Part shown: positions 55,547 to 64,000 of the stretch, in pieces
Position numbering within the stretch: the first letter of the stretch is position 1
Layout of the letters: every line of letters begins with the position of its first letter
From: Acinetobacter boissieri
GTDB lineage: Bacteria > Pseudomonadota > Gammaproteobacteria > Pseudomonadales > Moraxellaceae
Assembly (NCBI RefSeq): GCF_900096955.1
Contig: NZ_FMYL01000010.1
Span: 40,812 to 104,811 of the forward strand
DNA length: 64,000 bases
Direction of reading: 5' to 3'
Notes under the pieces: generated by a model
Told to the model about the DNA's origin: nothing
What the model saw: only the letters and a program-made list of their open reading frames with translations
Database searches by the model: none
Program-made: the position numbers and the translations under genes

Positions 55547-56719
55547 TCATTTATGCTTAGTATTATAAAAAGCATGTACAGCAAGGCCTAAAAGTAACCC
55601 CCAAAATGCAGCCCCAATACCTAAAAATTCAATGCCCGATGCACTAAATAAGAAAGTGACACATGCTGCTTCACGCTGTTGTGGTTGCTCAAAGGCCATA
55701 GCAATATTATGTGTGATGGTGCTGAGTAAGGCAATCCCTGCCAATGTGGTGATGAAGACACTAGGAAATGCAAGTAAGATATTGGTTAAAGAGACTGCCA
55801 TCACAGCCATGAGTAAATAAAATAGTCCAGAAAAAAGCCCTGCAATATAACGTTTTTTAGGGTCTGTATGTGCTTGTTCATCTAGATTAATGGCTGCACT
55901 AATGGCGGCTAAACAGACCGAAAAAGCACCGAAAGGGGCGAGTATGGTTTGAGTTACACCTAACCAGCCTACCAACTGGTTGGTATTTGGCGTATAGCCG
56001 TAGCTCTTAATCATACCAATACTAGGTAGAAATTGAGATGATAAATTAATCACAAATAACGGCAGTGCTAAACCAAAAATACTTTGCCAAGAAAAATGGG
56101 GCTGTACCCAAATTGGTAGAGGTAAACGACCATGTATACTTGGAAATTGAAAAGATAGAAAAATAGGGCAAAATATAACTGCTAAAATAACCGTAATAAC
56201 AATACTATAGCGTGGTAAATACTTTTTACTGACAAAATATACGGTCAATAAGCTTGCGACAAAACCAATGTGTTGTTGCAACTGTACAAATAAACCTAAG
56301 CCAAATTTAAGCAAAATGCCTGCAAGCATGGCACAGCTTAAACTGATTGGAATTTGTTGCACACATTTTTCAAACCAACCTGAAAAACCAATCGCTGCTG
56401 TAAGTACTCCGCAGATAATAAATGCTGCAATGGCTTCATTTAAACTATAGTGATGCCCAACTGCGATAATCAAAGCAATACCAGGGGTAGACCATGCCGT
56501 TGCTACAGGATATTTAAATCGCCATGACAAAATAAAACCTGTCAAACCCATGGCAATGCCAAGGACTAAAAACCAAGAAGAAATTTGGTCTTGAGTCGCA
56601 CCTAAGGCTTGCGCACCTTGAATAATGAGTACAGCAGATACACTAATACCCACTAAAAAAGTAATGAAACCAGCAAAGGCTGCTGATATAGAAAAATCAT
56701 TAAAAAATTGTTTAATCAC
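55547..56719 (-). CDS. BenE-family membrane transporter
   Basis: A 390-residue inner-membrane protein of the benzoate/H+ symporter (BenE) family, with about twelve membrane segments. It shows SGWFEKCVQQIPISLSCAML, GLALPLFVINLSSQFLPSIG and GFGAFS-like APFGAFSVCLAAISAAINLD, characteristic of the family. No benzoate-degrading genes are near, so the substrate may differ. It starts with GTG at 56717-56719 and is divergent from an Lrp-type regulator that may control it. Confidence 0.86.
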   Translation of the reverse strand: MIKQFFNDFSISAAFAGFITFLVGISVSAVLIIQGAQALGATQDQISSWFLVLGIAMGLTGFILSWRFKYPVATAWSTPGIALIIAVGHHYSLNEAIAAFIICGVLTAAIGFSGWFEKCVQQIPISLSCAMLAGILLKFGLGLFVQLQQHIGFVASLLTVYFVSKKYLPRYSIVITVILAVIFCPIFLSFQFPSIHGRLPLPIWVQPHFSWQSIFGLALPLFVINLSSQFLPSIGMIKSYGYTPNTNQLVGWLGVTQTILAPFGAFSVCLAAISAAINLDEQAHTDPKKRYIAGLFSGLFYLLMAVMAVSLTNILLAFPSVFITTLAGIALLSTITHNIAMAFEQPQQREAACVTFLFSASGIEFLGIGAAFWGLLLGLAVHAFYNTKHK

Positions 56720-56879
56720 AAGTAGCCCTATTTTTAATACTTGTTAGAGAGTGAATAATGTAACAATATATATTGAAAATATGCTTCTTATTTTGGGCTA
56801 TTAGGTGGTTATTTATTTCTTATTTTAATTTTATAATAAAATAATGTAATCTAAAAATGATTGAAAATGGAATAATATT

Positions 56880-57356
56880 TTGTCTGATAAAATTGATAAA
56901 AAACTTACCGCAATAGACCTTAAAATTATGCGGGCATTACAAAAAAATGGCCGTTTAAGTAATGCAGAATTGGCTAAATCTGTAGCCATGAGTACAACAG
57001 CATGTTGGAAACATACCCAACATTTATTTAAAATTGGGGCAATAAAAAAAGTGCAAGCAATTATTGACCCTAACATGGTTGATAAAGCGACCATTGTTTT
57101 GGTTGGTGTTGTGCTTGATCGTTCTACACCAGAAAGTTTTGCCGCTTTTGAACAAACATCACACCAGTTAGATGCAGTATTAGAATGTTATCTTGTGGCA
57201 GGTGAAGTCGATTATTTTCTAAAAGTAAGAGTGAAAGACTTGGCTGCATTTAATCAGTTTCATCAAGAGCAAATTATTTCCTTGCCTGGGGTGAGGCAAG
57301 TCAGAACATTTTTTGTATTAAATGATGTTAAAACAGATGGAATGTTAATATTTTAA
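56880..57356 (+). CDS. Lrp/AsnC-family transcriptional regulator
   Basis: A 158-residue regulator. The N-terminal helix-turn-helix is at about residues 10-60 (IDLKIMRALQKNGRLSNAEL, VAMSTTACWKHTQHLFKIGA). The C-terminal RAM ligand-sensing domain has CYLVAGEVDYFLKVRVKDLA and LPGVRQVRTFFVL. The start is TTG at 56880-56882, since a stop lies close upstream and no ATG fits. It is divergent from the BenE-type transporter, with 160 bp between them, which suggests it regulates that gene. Confidence 0.9.
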   Translation: MSDKIDKKLTAIDLKIMRALQKNGRLSNAELAKSVAMSTTACWKHTQHLFKIGAIKKVQAIIDPNMVDKATIVLVGVVLDRSTPESFAAFEQTSHQLDAVLECYLVAGEVDYFLKVRVKDLAAFNQFHQEQIISLPGVRQVRTFFVLNDVKTDGMLIF

Positions 57357-57371
57357 GGCATCTTAAAAAGT

Positions 57372-57397
57372 AAAACCTCAGTTAAAACTGAGGTTTT
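57372..57397. terminator. Bidirectional terminator overlapping the end of hemJ
   Basis: AAAACCTCAGTT/AACTGAGGTTTT; the hemJ stop codon lies inside the hairpin. It serves the convergent Lrp and hemJ genes. Confidence 0.85.
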
Positions 57398-57840
57398 ACA
57401 ACAACTAAAATAATGACTGCTACTAGAATGACTGTAGGTAATTCATTAAACATACGCCAAAATTTATGGGTTTTATAATGCGGATTTTCTATGAGCTTTT
57501 TACGATAATAGCCACACACAAAATGGTAAATCACCAACAAACCAACTAAGCCGACTTTTAAATAAAACCAAAGCGCTTGGTGATAATGTTGCGTTGCATC
57601 TCCCCAGTCGACTAAAAAATGGGCGGTAATCAGGGTTGCAATCATAGCAGGCCACATAATACCGCGGTAAAGCTTACGTTCCATGACTTCAAAGCGGTTA
57701 TAGCTGGTCTGATCATTACTCATTGCATGATAAACATACAAACGAGGTAAATAAAACAGTGCAGCAAACCAACATACAATAGCTATAACGTGTAGCGCTT
57801 TTACCCATAAAAAAGCTTCTGAGGGAGGGGGAGCATACAT
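57382..57840 (-). CDS. hemJ: Protoporphyrinogen IX oxidase HemJ
   Basis: HemJ oxidises protoporphyrinogen IX in haem synthesis in bacteria without HemG or HemY. The 152-residue membrane protein has four hydrophobic segments, with the conserved His in KALHVIAIVCWFAALFYLPR, Arg/His of YLPRLYVYHA, the YRGIMWPAM segment and a final FWRMFNELPTVILV. It starts 18 bp after the fabB stop and may be co-transcribed with it. AGGATC precedes the ATG. Confidence 0.92.
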   Translation of the reverse strand: MYAPPPSEAFLWVKALHVIAIVCWFAALFYLPRLYVYHAMSNDQTSYNRFEVMERKLYRGIMWPAMIATLITAHFLVDWGDATQHYHQALWFYLKVGLVGLLVIYHFVCGYYRKKLIENPHYKTHKFWRMFNELPTVILVAVIILVVVKPQF

Positions 57841-57858
57841 GAGCGATCCTATTTTAAA

Positions 57859-59088
57859 TTAGCTTGCCCATTTTTTGAAAACTAGACAAGCATTTACACC
57901 ACCAAAACCAAAACTGTTGCTCATGACAGTATTCAATGTTGCATCACGTTTTTCAAGTACTATATCAAAACCTGCTGTGCCTTCATCAAGCTCAGTCACG
58001 TTAATGTTTGGTGCAATAAAGCTGTTTTGCATCATGAGTACAGAATAAATTGCTTCTTGTACACCAGCAGCACCCAAACTATGACCCGTCATTGATTTTG
58101 TTGAACTTACAGGTGGAACTTGACCGTCGCCAAAAGCACGTGCCATCGCTTTAAGTTCAGTCACATCGCCTGCAGGTGTTGATGTACCATGTGAGTTCAC
58201 ATAGTCAATCTTCTCTACGCCGTGTTGTTTTGCTTCGTCAAGTGCAAGTAATATGCAACGTGTTGCACCTTCACCGCTTGGCGCAACCATATCAGCGCCA
58301 TCACTGTTTGCGCCATAGCCTACAATTTCAGCTAAAATATGTGCACCACGTGCTTGGGCATGTTCTAAAGATTCAAGTACTAAGAAACCACCACCACCAG
58401 CAATCACAAAGCCTGCACGGTCTTTAGAGTAAGGGCGAGAAGCAGACTCAGGTGTATCATTATATTTATCACTTAAAGCCCCCATCGCATCAAACAATAC
58501 ACTTTGCGACCAATGGTCTTCTTCACCACCACCTGCAAGCATTAAATCTTGTTTACCCAGCTGAATAAGGTTGTAAGCATAACCAATGGCATCGGCAGAA
58601 GTTGCACATGCACTAGCAACAGAGTGCGCCACGCCTTGTAGTTTAAATGCTGTACCTAAGTTGGCAGTAATGGTGTTGGTCATATTGCGTGGTACAAAGA
58701 ATGGCCCAATTTTACGTGCGCCTTTGGTTTCTAAAATTTCATTCATTTCAACGACAGATGCTGTTGAACCACCGCCTGAACCACCTGCAATGCCGTAACG
58801 AGGGTTATTGCCCAAATCTGCAACCTCAAGGCCTGCTTGCTTGAGCGCATCTAATGCTGAATTGTAAGCATACATTGCACATACGCCCATAAAACGTTTT
58901 GTTTTACGGTCAATATGGTCAAACTCTTGTTTTGCCTGTGCACTGACATGGCTTTTAAAGTTAAGCTCTACATGAACTGGGTTTAATGACGTCCCTGAAA
59001 TACCATTTTTTAAAGATTCAGTCACTTGTTCTAATGTATTGCCAATACATGAGTTAATACCCATACCAGTAATTACGACACGTTTCAT
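57859..59088 (-). CDS. fabB: 3-oxoacyl-[acyl-carrier-protein] synthase I
   Basis: FabB elongates acyl-ACP, including the unsaturated branch. The 409-residue protein (start at the ATG 59086-59088 after AAGGAT) has the Cys-His-His triad: Cys161 (SVASACATSAD), His300 (VNSHGTSTPAGD) and His336 (SMTGHSLGAAG), with Lys331. NPRYGIAGGSGGGS and the nearly E. coli-like YGANSDGADMVAPSGEGATR favour FabB over FabF. No fabA is adjacent. It precedes hemJ. Confidence 0.93.
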   Translation of the reverse strand: MKRVVITGMGINSCIGNTLEQVTESLKNGISGTSLNPVHVELNFKSHVSAQAKQEFDHIDRKTKRFMGVCAMYAYNSALDALKQAGLEVADLGNNPRYGIAGGSGGGSTASVVEMNEILETKGARKIGPFFVPRNMTNTITANLGTAFKLQGVAHSVASACATSADAIGYAYNLIQLGKQDLMLAGGGEEDHWSQSVLFDAMGALSDKYNDTPESASRPYSKDRAGFVIAGGGGFLVLESLEHAQARGAHILAEIVGYGANSDGADMVAPSGEGATRCILLALDEAKQHGVEKIDYVNSHGTSTPAGDVTELKAMARAFGDGQVPPVSSTKSMTGHSLGAAGVQEAIYSVLMMQNSFIAPNINVTELDEGTAGFDIVLEKRDATLNTVMSNSFGFGGVNACLVFKKWAS

Positions 59089-59353
59089 GAAGTGATCCTT
59101 ATGTTTTTCATCATCATCGTAAGTCATCGCATCATTTTTAAACTTGAGCGATACCTACACATATTTTGTATGAACTCATCATAACAGAAAGCTTTTTTAA
59201 ATCTTATGGCAAATCATATACCTATTTGCATAAAAATAGACTCACTGTGTGATGCGGTAGTATTTATGTAAAAGATATAGATTCAAGTTGAGATAAATGT
59301 ACAGTGATTCTAATATTTATGTGTTATTTAATAAAAATCATGGAGTGAATTTG

Positions 59354-60400
59354 ATGCAGTATCAAACCGATGAACCTGCTAAAACGAAAGCAAGTCAAGT
59401 GTTGAGAGTGGCTAAAACGCTCAAAGGCTATGGTTTAGTACAATTCAAGCGTTGGGAGCAAAAGAGTAAAGTACAACATTACTATCCTTTAAATGGCCAG
59501 TCTGTGATAGAAGGGCATGCGACAGACAAAACGTATGCCAACATGCAAAATGTGATGCGTCATTATGTTCCTAATTTGTCACAACAGCTTTTGGGTGGTC
59601 GTTTCGGTCAAGTCACTCGTGCAGTCGGGTTTTTATCGCCAATTGGCTTAGATCAAGTTGCTGATTACTTATTTATGCAACTAAACAGTTATGCAATTGG
59701 GCTGACTAAAGTACAAAACATTCTTCGTGAATCAGGGGTAAATAATTTACAAGAGTTAGCTACCGACCCTGTGCATTCTGGCCGAATTGCTCAAGCATTC
59801 ACAGAACAAAGTAAATGGTTTACAGCTATACAGGGTGGAGTTACTGCTGTTTTTGGTACAGTAGGTGCAGTTGCAGACCTGCCTTTAACGTTACTTTTTG
59901 CACTAAAAACAGTCTATCAGACAGGTTATGCTTATGGTTTTGAACTCAAAGACGATGAAGAAACCCTTTTGGCACTTATTTTTGAACACATAGAGTTTGA
60001 TCAAATTGCCCAAAAGCAAGCGATTTTACTGGCGATACGTTCAATTTCTCGTGTATTTGAAAATCATGACTTTGACGGTTTGCAGCAGTTTTTAGGCTCA
60101 AGTAATGACTTTACATGGTTTGCAGAATTTATAAAAAGCCAGCAAGACGAAGCGCATTGGTCGTGGTTAATGCAATTGCCTGCACTGGGTTGGTTAAGTA
60201 AATTAACACCTTTGGCAACTGTTGGTATAAGTGCTTTTTATAATTGGAAATTTATTGAACATGTTGGCGAAAAAGCACGCCATGTCTTTGACGTAACCAG
60301 AACCTATCAATTACAACACCATGCTGAAAATTTAACGCCTTTACAAGCATATAATGCAGCCCAAGCCCAAGAAAACCCCACACACAATACGGTGAATTAA
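59354..60400 (+). CDS. EcsC-family protein
   Basis: A 348-residue protein of the EcsC family, named after a Bacillus ABC-exporter locus; its function is not known. The start is chosen at the ATG at 59354 after GGAG; the longer reading from 59297 has no ribosome site. Conserved features are SPIGLDQVADYLFMQLNSYA and TAVFGTVGAVADLPLTLLFA (a glycine-rich hydrophobic helix), then AYGFELKDDEETLLALIF, which match the family core. It has no signal peptide. It ends about 70 bp before the str promoter. Confidence 0.82.
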   Translation: MQYQTDEPAKTKASQVLRVAKTLKGYGLVQFKRWEQKSKVQHYYPLNGQSVIEGHATDKTYANMQNVMRHYVPNLSQQLLGGRFGQVTRAVGFLSPIGLDQVADYLFMQLNSYAIGLTKVQNILRESGVNNLQELATDPVHSGRIAQAFTEQSKWFTAIQGGVTAVFGTVGAVADLPLTLLFALKTVYQTGYAYGFELKDDEETLLALIFEHIEFDQIAQKQAILLAIRSISRVFENHDFDGLQQFLGSSNDFTWFAEFIKSQQDEAHWSWLMQLPALGWLSKLTPLATVGISAFYNWKFIEHVGEKARHVFDVTRTYQLQHHAENLTPLQAYNAAQAQENPTHNTVN

Positions 60401-60472
60401 AAAATATAATACAGGTGATATGGTATTTATTTTCCCCCTTGATTGATTAAATCGCTTAACGATACGCTGATA

Positions 60473-60501
60473 TTGACGGTGGCACTATTTTTGAATACAA
60501 T
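60473..60501 (+). promoter_or_regulatory. Near-consensus sigma-70 promoter of the str operon
   Basis: TTGACG, a 17-bp spacer and TACAAT, 63 bp before the rpsL start. It is the best promoter match in the window and fits a highly expressed ribosomal operon. Confidence 0.85.
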
Positions 60502-60564
60502 TATGTGCCCTCAAAAGTGCTAAATTTTCTTTTTTGGGTTTTTAATTAACGGGAGAATTGCCAT

Positions 60565-60939
60565 ATGGCAACAACGAATCAATTGATCCGTAAGGGTCGT
60601 ACAACTTTGGTTGAAAAATCCAAAGTTCCTGCGTTGAAGGCTTGTCCACAACGCCGTGGTGTATGTACACGTGTATATACAACTACACCTAAAAAACCAA
60701 ACTCAGCAATGCGTAAGGTTTGTCGTGTTCGCTTAACTTCAGGTTTTGAAGTATCAAGCTATATCGGTGGTGAAGGCCATAACCTACAAGAGCACAGTGT
60801 TGTTCTTATCCGTGGTGGTCGTGTTAAAGATTTACCAGGTGTACGTTACCACACCGTTCGTGGTTCATTAGACTGTGCTGGCGTTAAAGATCGTAACCAA
60901 AGCCGTTCTAAATATGGTACTAAGCGTCCTAAGAAGTAA
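60565..60939 (+). CDS. rpsL: 30S ribosomal protein S12
   Basis: S12 sits at the decoding centre of the small subunit. The 124-residue protein matches the family throughout ([39 protein letters not shown]). The loop [10 protein letters not shown] has both lysines at positions 42-43 unchanged, the streptomycin-sensitive form. GGGAG precedes the ATG. It is first in the str operon. Confidence 0.98.
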   Translation: MATTNQLIRKGRTTLVEKSKVPALKACPQRRGVCTRVYTTTPKKPNSAMRKVCRVRLTSGFEVSSYIGGEGHNLQEHSVVLIRGGRVKDLPGVRYHTVRGSLDCAGVKDRNQSRSKYGTKRPKK

Positions 60940-60946
60940 TTTAGGC

Positions 60947-60986
60947 GTTAAAACCAAAAAATCCTTTAGCGTTTCGCTGGTTTAAC
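60947..60986 (+). other. RNA stem-loop after rpsL
   Basis: GTTAAAACCA pairs with TGGTTTAAC (one bulged A), enclosing an inner AGCG/CGCT hairpin. It has no T-run. It lies in the rpsL-rpsG gap and may stabilise or process the mRNA. Confidence 0.4.
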
Positions 60987-61037
60987 TTCATTTAATTGAA
61001 AAAACAAGCGACGTATAGTAAGGCCAGCGTAAAGTAC

Positions 61038-61079
61038 ATGACACTTTGTACACACTGCTGGATTATCCTGAAGTGTCAT
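61038..61079 (+). promoter_or_regulatory. Inverted repeat before rpsG, possible S7 binding site
   Basis: ATGACACTT/AAGTGTCAT, a perfect 9-bp pair with a 24-base loop, ends 18 bp before the rpsG start. In E. coli S7 represses through the S12-S7 intercistronic RNA; whether this structure does so is inference. Confidence 0.4.
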
Positions 61080-61096
61080 AAATTAGGTGTATTAAC

Positions 61097-61567
61097 ATGC
61101 CAAGACGTCGCGTAGTCGCTGCCCGTGAAATCCTTCCGGATCCTAAGTTCGGTAGCCAAACAATCGCTAAATTCATGAACCACGTTATGCAAGATGGTAA
61201 AAAATCAATTGCAGAAAGCATTGTTTACGGTGCTTTAGAACGTGTTCAAGAAAAAAACAAAGTAGACCCAGCTGAATTTTTCGAGACAACGCTTGAAAAA
61301 GTTCGTCCAATGGTTGAAGTAAAAGCTCGCCGTGTTGGTGGTGCTACATACCAAGTACCTATGGAAGTGCGCCCATCCCGTCGTACTGCCTTAGCAATGC
61401 GTTGGTTAGTAGACGCTGCTGTAAAGCGTTCTGAAAAAACTATGGCTTTACGTCTTGCTGGTGAGTTGCTAGATGCAGCAGAAGGCAAAGGTTCTGCGAT
61501 TAAAAAACGTGAAGACGTACATCGTATGGCTGAAGCGAACAAAGCCTTCTCTCATTACCGTTTCTAA
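61097..61567 (+). CDS. rpsG: 30S ribosomal protein S7
   Basis: S7 nucleates assembly of the small-subunit head and binds near the E site. The 156-residue protein begins [20 protein letters not shown] and contains the family [20 protein letters not shown] and [18 protein letters not shown] end ([15 protein letters not shown]). AGGTG precedes the ATG. It follows rpsL by 157 bp and precedes fusA. Confidence 0.98.
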   Translation: MPRRRVVAAREILPDPKFGSQTIAKFMNHVMQDGKKSIAESIVYGALERVQEKNKVDPAEFFETTLEKVRPMVEVKARRVGGATYQVPMEVRPSRRTALAMRWLVDAAVKRSEKTMALRLAGELLDAAEGKGSAIKKREDVHRMAEANKAFSHYRF

Positions 61568-61691
61568 GCGGATAAAACAGGCTGTCATAAAAATAGTGTA
61601 AAAGATACTTGTATTTTTTGCATTTGAACGCATTAAGTCATTAGACTTAATGCGTCCTGTTTTATAAATAACATTAGGAATGTAAGACACC

Positions 61692-63824
61692 ATGGCTCGT
61701 CAAACCCCTATTTCTCAATACCGTAATATCGGTATTTCTGCACATATTGATGCAGGTAAAACGACAACTACAGAACGTATCTTGTACTACACAGGTGTAT
61801 CTCACAAAATTGGTGAAGTACATGATGGTGCAGCGACAATGGACTGGATGGAACAAGAGCAAGAACGTGGTATTACTATCACTTCAGCTGCAACGACTTG
61901 TTTCTGGTCTGGTATGGCGGATCAATTCAAGCAACACCGTATCAACGTAATTGATACTCCAGGACACGTAGACTTCACAATTGAAGTTGAACGTTCTATG
62001 CGTGTTCTTGATGGTGCGTGCATGGTTTACTGTGCAGTTGGTGGTGTACAGCCTCAGTCTGAGACAGTATGGCGTCAAGCAAATAAATATAAAGTACCTC
62101 GTTTAGCATTCGTGAACAAGATGGACCGTACAGGTGCAAACTTCTTCCGTGTTGTTGAACAAATGAAAAAACGTCTTGGTGCAAATCCTGTACCAATCGT
62201 TGTACCAATTGGTGCTGAAGATACCTTTACAGGTGTTGTTGACTTACTCGAAATGAAAGCGATTATCTGGGATGAAGCATCTCAAGGTATGAAATTCGAT
62301 CTAGGTGAAATTCCTGCTGACCTTGTTGCAACTGCTGAAGAATGGCGTGTCAACATGGTGGAAGCAGCAGCTGAAGCTTCAGAAGCATTAATGGACAAAT
62401 ACCTTGAAGAAGGTGATCTTTCTAAAGAAGAGATCATGCAAGGTTTACGTGCACGTACTTTAGCGTCTGAAATTCAAGTAATGTTGTGTGGTTCTGCATT
62501 CAAAAACAAAGGTGTTCAACGTATGTTGGATGCGGTTATTGAATACTTGCCGTCTCCTACAGAGGTTCAAGCAATCCGTGGTGTTCTAGACGACAAAGCG
62601 GAAACTGAAGCAACACGTGAAGCATCTGATGAAGCGCCGTTCTCTGCACTTGCATTCAAAATTATGAATGACAAATTTGTAGGTAACTTAACGTTTATTC
62701 GTGTTTACTCAGGTGTGTTAAAGCAAGGTGACCCAGTATTTAACCCTGTTAAATCTAAGCGTGAGCGTGTAGGTCGTATTGTTCAGATGCATGCTGCAGA
62801 TCGTCAAGATTTAGATGAAATTCGTGCGGGTGATATTGCTGCTTGTGTTGGTCTAAAAGACGTAACAACAGGTGATACACTGTGTGATGAGAAAAACATC
62901 ATTACGCTTGAGCGTATGGAATTCCCTGATCCAGTAATTGCTTTGGCAGTAGAGCCAAAAACAAAAGCGGACCAAGAGAAAATGTCTATCGCTTTAGGCC
63001 GTCTAGCTAAAGAAGATCCTTCATTCCGTGTTCGTACTGATGAAGAATCAGGTCAAACAATTATTGCTGGTATGGGTGAGCTTCACTTAGACATTATTGT
63101 TGACCGTATGAAGCGTGAATTCGGTGTTGAAGCAAATATTGGTAAACCAATGGTTGCTTACCGTGAAACAATTCGTAAAACAGTTGAACAAGAAGGTAAG
63201 TTTGTTCGCCAAACAGGTGGTAAAGGTAAGTTTGGTCATGTTTATGTGCGTTTAGAGCCTATGGGCGCTGAAAGCGAAAAAGAATACGAATTCGTTGAAG
63301 AAGTTGTTGGTGGTGTTGTACCTAAAGAATTCTTCGGTGCTGTTGATAAAGGTATTCAACAACGTATGAAGAATGGTGTCCTTGCTGGTTACCCAGTTGT
63401 AGGCATTAAAGCAACATTATTTGATGGTTCTTACCATGATGTCGATTCTGACGAATTATCGTTCAAAATGGCGGGTTCTTACGCATTCCGTGACGGTTTC
63501 ATGAAAGCAGATCCTGTTCTTCTTGAACCAGTAATGAAAGTCGAAGTAGAGACGCCTGAAGACTACATGGGCGATATCATGGGTGACTTAAACCGTCGTC
63601 GTGGTATGGTTCAAGGTATGGACGATTTACCTGGTGGTACTAAGTCTATCCGTGCAGAAGTTCCGCTTGCTGAGATGTTTGGTTACGCAACACATATGCG
63701 TTCTATGTCTCAAGGCCGTGCAACTTACTCTATGGAATTTGCAAAATATGCTGAAACTCCACGTAATGTGGCTGAAGGCATCATTACTAAGTTCCAAACT
63801 GGTAAAAAAGGTGACGACGAGTAA
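61692..63824 (+). CDS. fusA: Elongation factor G
   Basis: EF-G is the GTPase that drives ribosomal translocation and, with RRF, recycling. The 710-residue protein has G1 AHIDAGKTT (17-25), switch [10 protein letters not shown], and NKMD for guanine recognition. Domains II to V follow, with the conserved [16 protein letters not shown] in domain IV. It is of normal length. AGGAATG precedes the ATG. It is third in the str operon, 95 bp before tuf. Confidence 0.98.
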   Translation: MARQTPISQYRNIGISAHIDAGKTTTTERILYYTGVSHKIGEVHDGAATMDWMEQEQERGITITSAATTCFWSGMADQFKQHRINVIDTPGHVDFTIEVERSMRVLDGACMVYCAVGGVQPQSETVWRQANKYKVPRLAFVNKMDRTGANFFRVVEQMKKRLGANPVPIVVPIGAEDTFTGVVDLLEMKAIIWDEASQGMKFDLGEIPADLVATAEEWRVNMVEAAAEASEALMDKYLEEGDLSKEEIMQGLRARTLASEIQVMLCGSAFKNKGVQRMLDAVIEYLPSPTEVQAIRGVLDDKAETEATREASDEAPFSALAFKIMNDKFVGNLTFIRVYSGVLKQGDPVFNPVKSKRERVGRIVQMHAADRQDLDEIRAGDIAACVGLKDVTTGDTLCDEKNIITLERMEFPDPVIALAVEPKTKADQEKMSIALGRLAKEDPSFRVRTDEESGQTIIAGMGELHLDIIVDRMKREFGVEANIGKPMVAYRETIRKTVEQEGKFVRQTGGKGKFGHVYVRLEPMGAESEKEYEFVEEVVGGVVPKEFFGAVDKGIQQRMKNGVLAGYPVVGIKATLFDGSYHDVDSDELSFKMAGSYAFRDGFMKADPVLLEPVMKVEVETPEDYMGDIMGDLNRRRGMVQGMDDLPGGTKSIRAEVPLAEMFGYATHMRSMSQGRATYSMEFAKYAETPRNVAEGIITKFQTGKKGDDE

Positions 63825-63873
63825 TCTTTAGATTACTATATTGTCGATACAAATTATTAAGTTAAAAACCTAT

Positions 63874-63899
63874 TGCTCATGAGTTACCCCTCATGAGCA
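63874..63899 (+). other. Hairpin between fusA and tuf
   Basis: TGCTCATGAG/CTCATGAGCA, a perfect 10-bp stem with a 6-base loop, lies 20 bp before tuf. There is no T-run. It may be a partial terminator or a processing site setting the tuf level. Confidence 0.5.
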
Positions 63900-63918
63900 T
63901 GAATAAAGGAAGATCATC

Positions 63919-64000
63919 ATGGCTAAGGCTAAGTTTGAACGTAATAAGCCACACGTAAACGTGGGAACAATTGGTCACGTTGACCATGGTAAAACAACGC
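63919..64000 (+). CDS. tuf: Elongation factor Tu, N-terminal part (cut by window edge)
   Basis: The first 27 codons are present: [20 protein letters not shown] followed by VDHGKTT, which is the G1 loop of EF-Tu. AAAGGAAG precedes the ATG. It is the fourth gene of the str operon; the rest lies beyond the right edge. Confidence 0.97.

Overview
The window reads as chromosomal DNA of a low-G+C gammaproteobacterium of the Acinetobacter/Moraxellaceae type. The reasons are gene content and order: metX-metW, tig-clpP-clpX, rpsL-rpsG-fusA-tuf, a SfnB/MsuE/SfnG sulfur-scavenging set, catecholate-type TonB receptors with PiuC, and protein sequences typical of that family. This is recognition from sequence alone; no database search was run. 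Most genes are housekeeping. I saw no phage genes, transposase, CRISPR array, rRNA or tRNA.

Layout. 1-5.8 kb (minus strand): start of thyA, two small membrane proteins, lgt, then a Tat-exported PhoX-type phosphatase directly downstream of tatABC, with a good Pho box and a leader hairpin over its ribosome binding site. 5.9-13.3 kb: AEC permease, rdgB, a Sel1-repeat protein with a damaged start, metX-metW, leuA, and an FMN hydroxy-acid oxidase. 13.3-21.5 kb: iron block with PiuC and three TonB-dependent receptors (two look like a tandem duplication), each receptor preceded by a Fur-box-like site. 21.8-25.3 kb (plus): trigger factor, ClpP, ClpX. 25.3-34 kb (minus): two DUF2059 proteins (one frameshifted), periplasmic alpha carbonic anhydrase, class I fumarase, ackA-pta, proA.

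34.1-46.9 kb is the most distinctive part: a divergent organosulfur block. The leftward arm has two SfnB-type flavin oxidoreductases, an NtaA/SnaA/DszA-type FMN monooxygenase and a MetQNI-type ABC importer in overlapping reading frames. The rightward arm has a DszC-like enzyme, a second NtaA-type monooxygenase, an MFS carrier, an MsuE-type FMN reductase and the dimethyl sulfone monooxygenase SfnG. Together they could import organic sulfur compounds, supply reduced flavin and release sulfur; the real substrates are unknown. No SfnR regulator and no MsuD/SsuD enzyme lie in the window.

47-49 kb: a Fur-type cupredoxin-FTR1-P19 iron uptake operon. 48.9-60.4 kb: nagZ, prc, thiD, a frameshifted histidine phosphatase, a HAD phosphatase, DMT and BenE-type transporters, an Lrp regulator, hemJ, fabB and an EcsC protein. 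60.5-64 kb: the str operon (rpsL, rpsG, fusA, start of tuf) behind a near-consensus sigma-70 promoter.

Three genes (Sel1 protein, second DUF2059 protein, histidine phosphatase) are each broken by what looks like a single-base indel, and a fourth small ORF has a stop at codon 2. These are either real decay or sequencing error, and raw reads would settle it.
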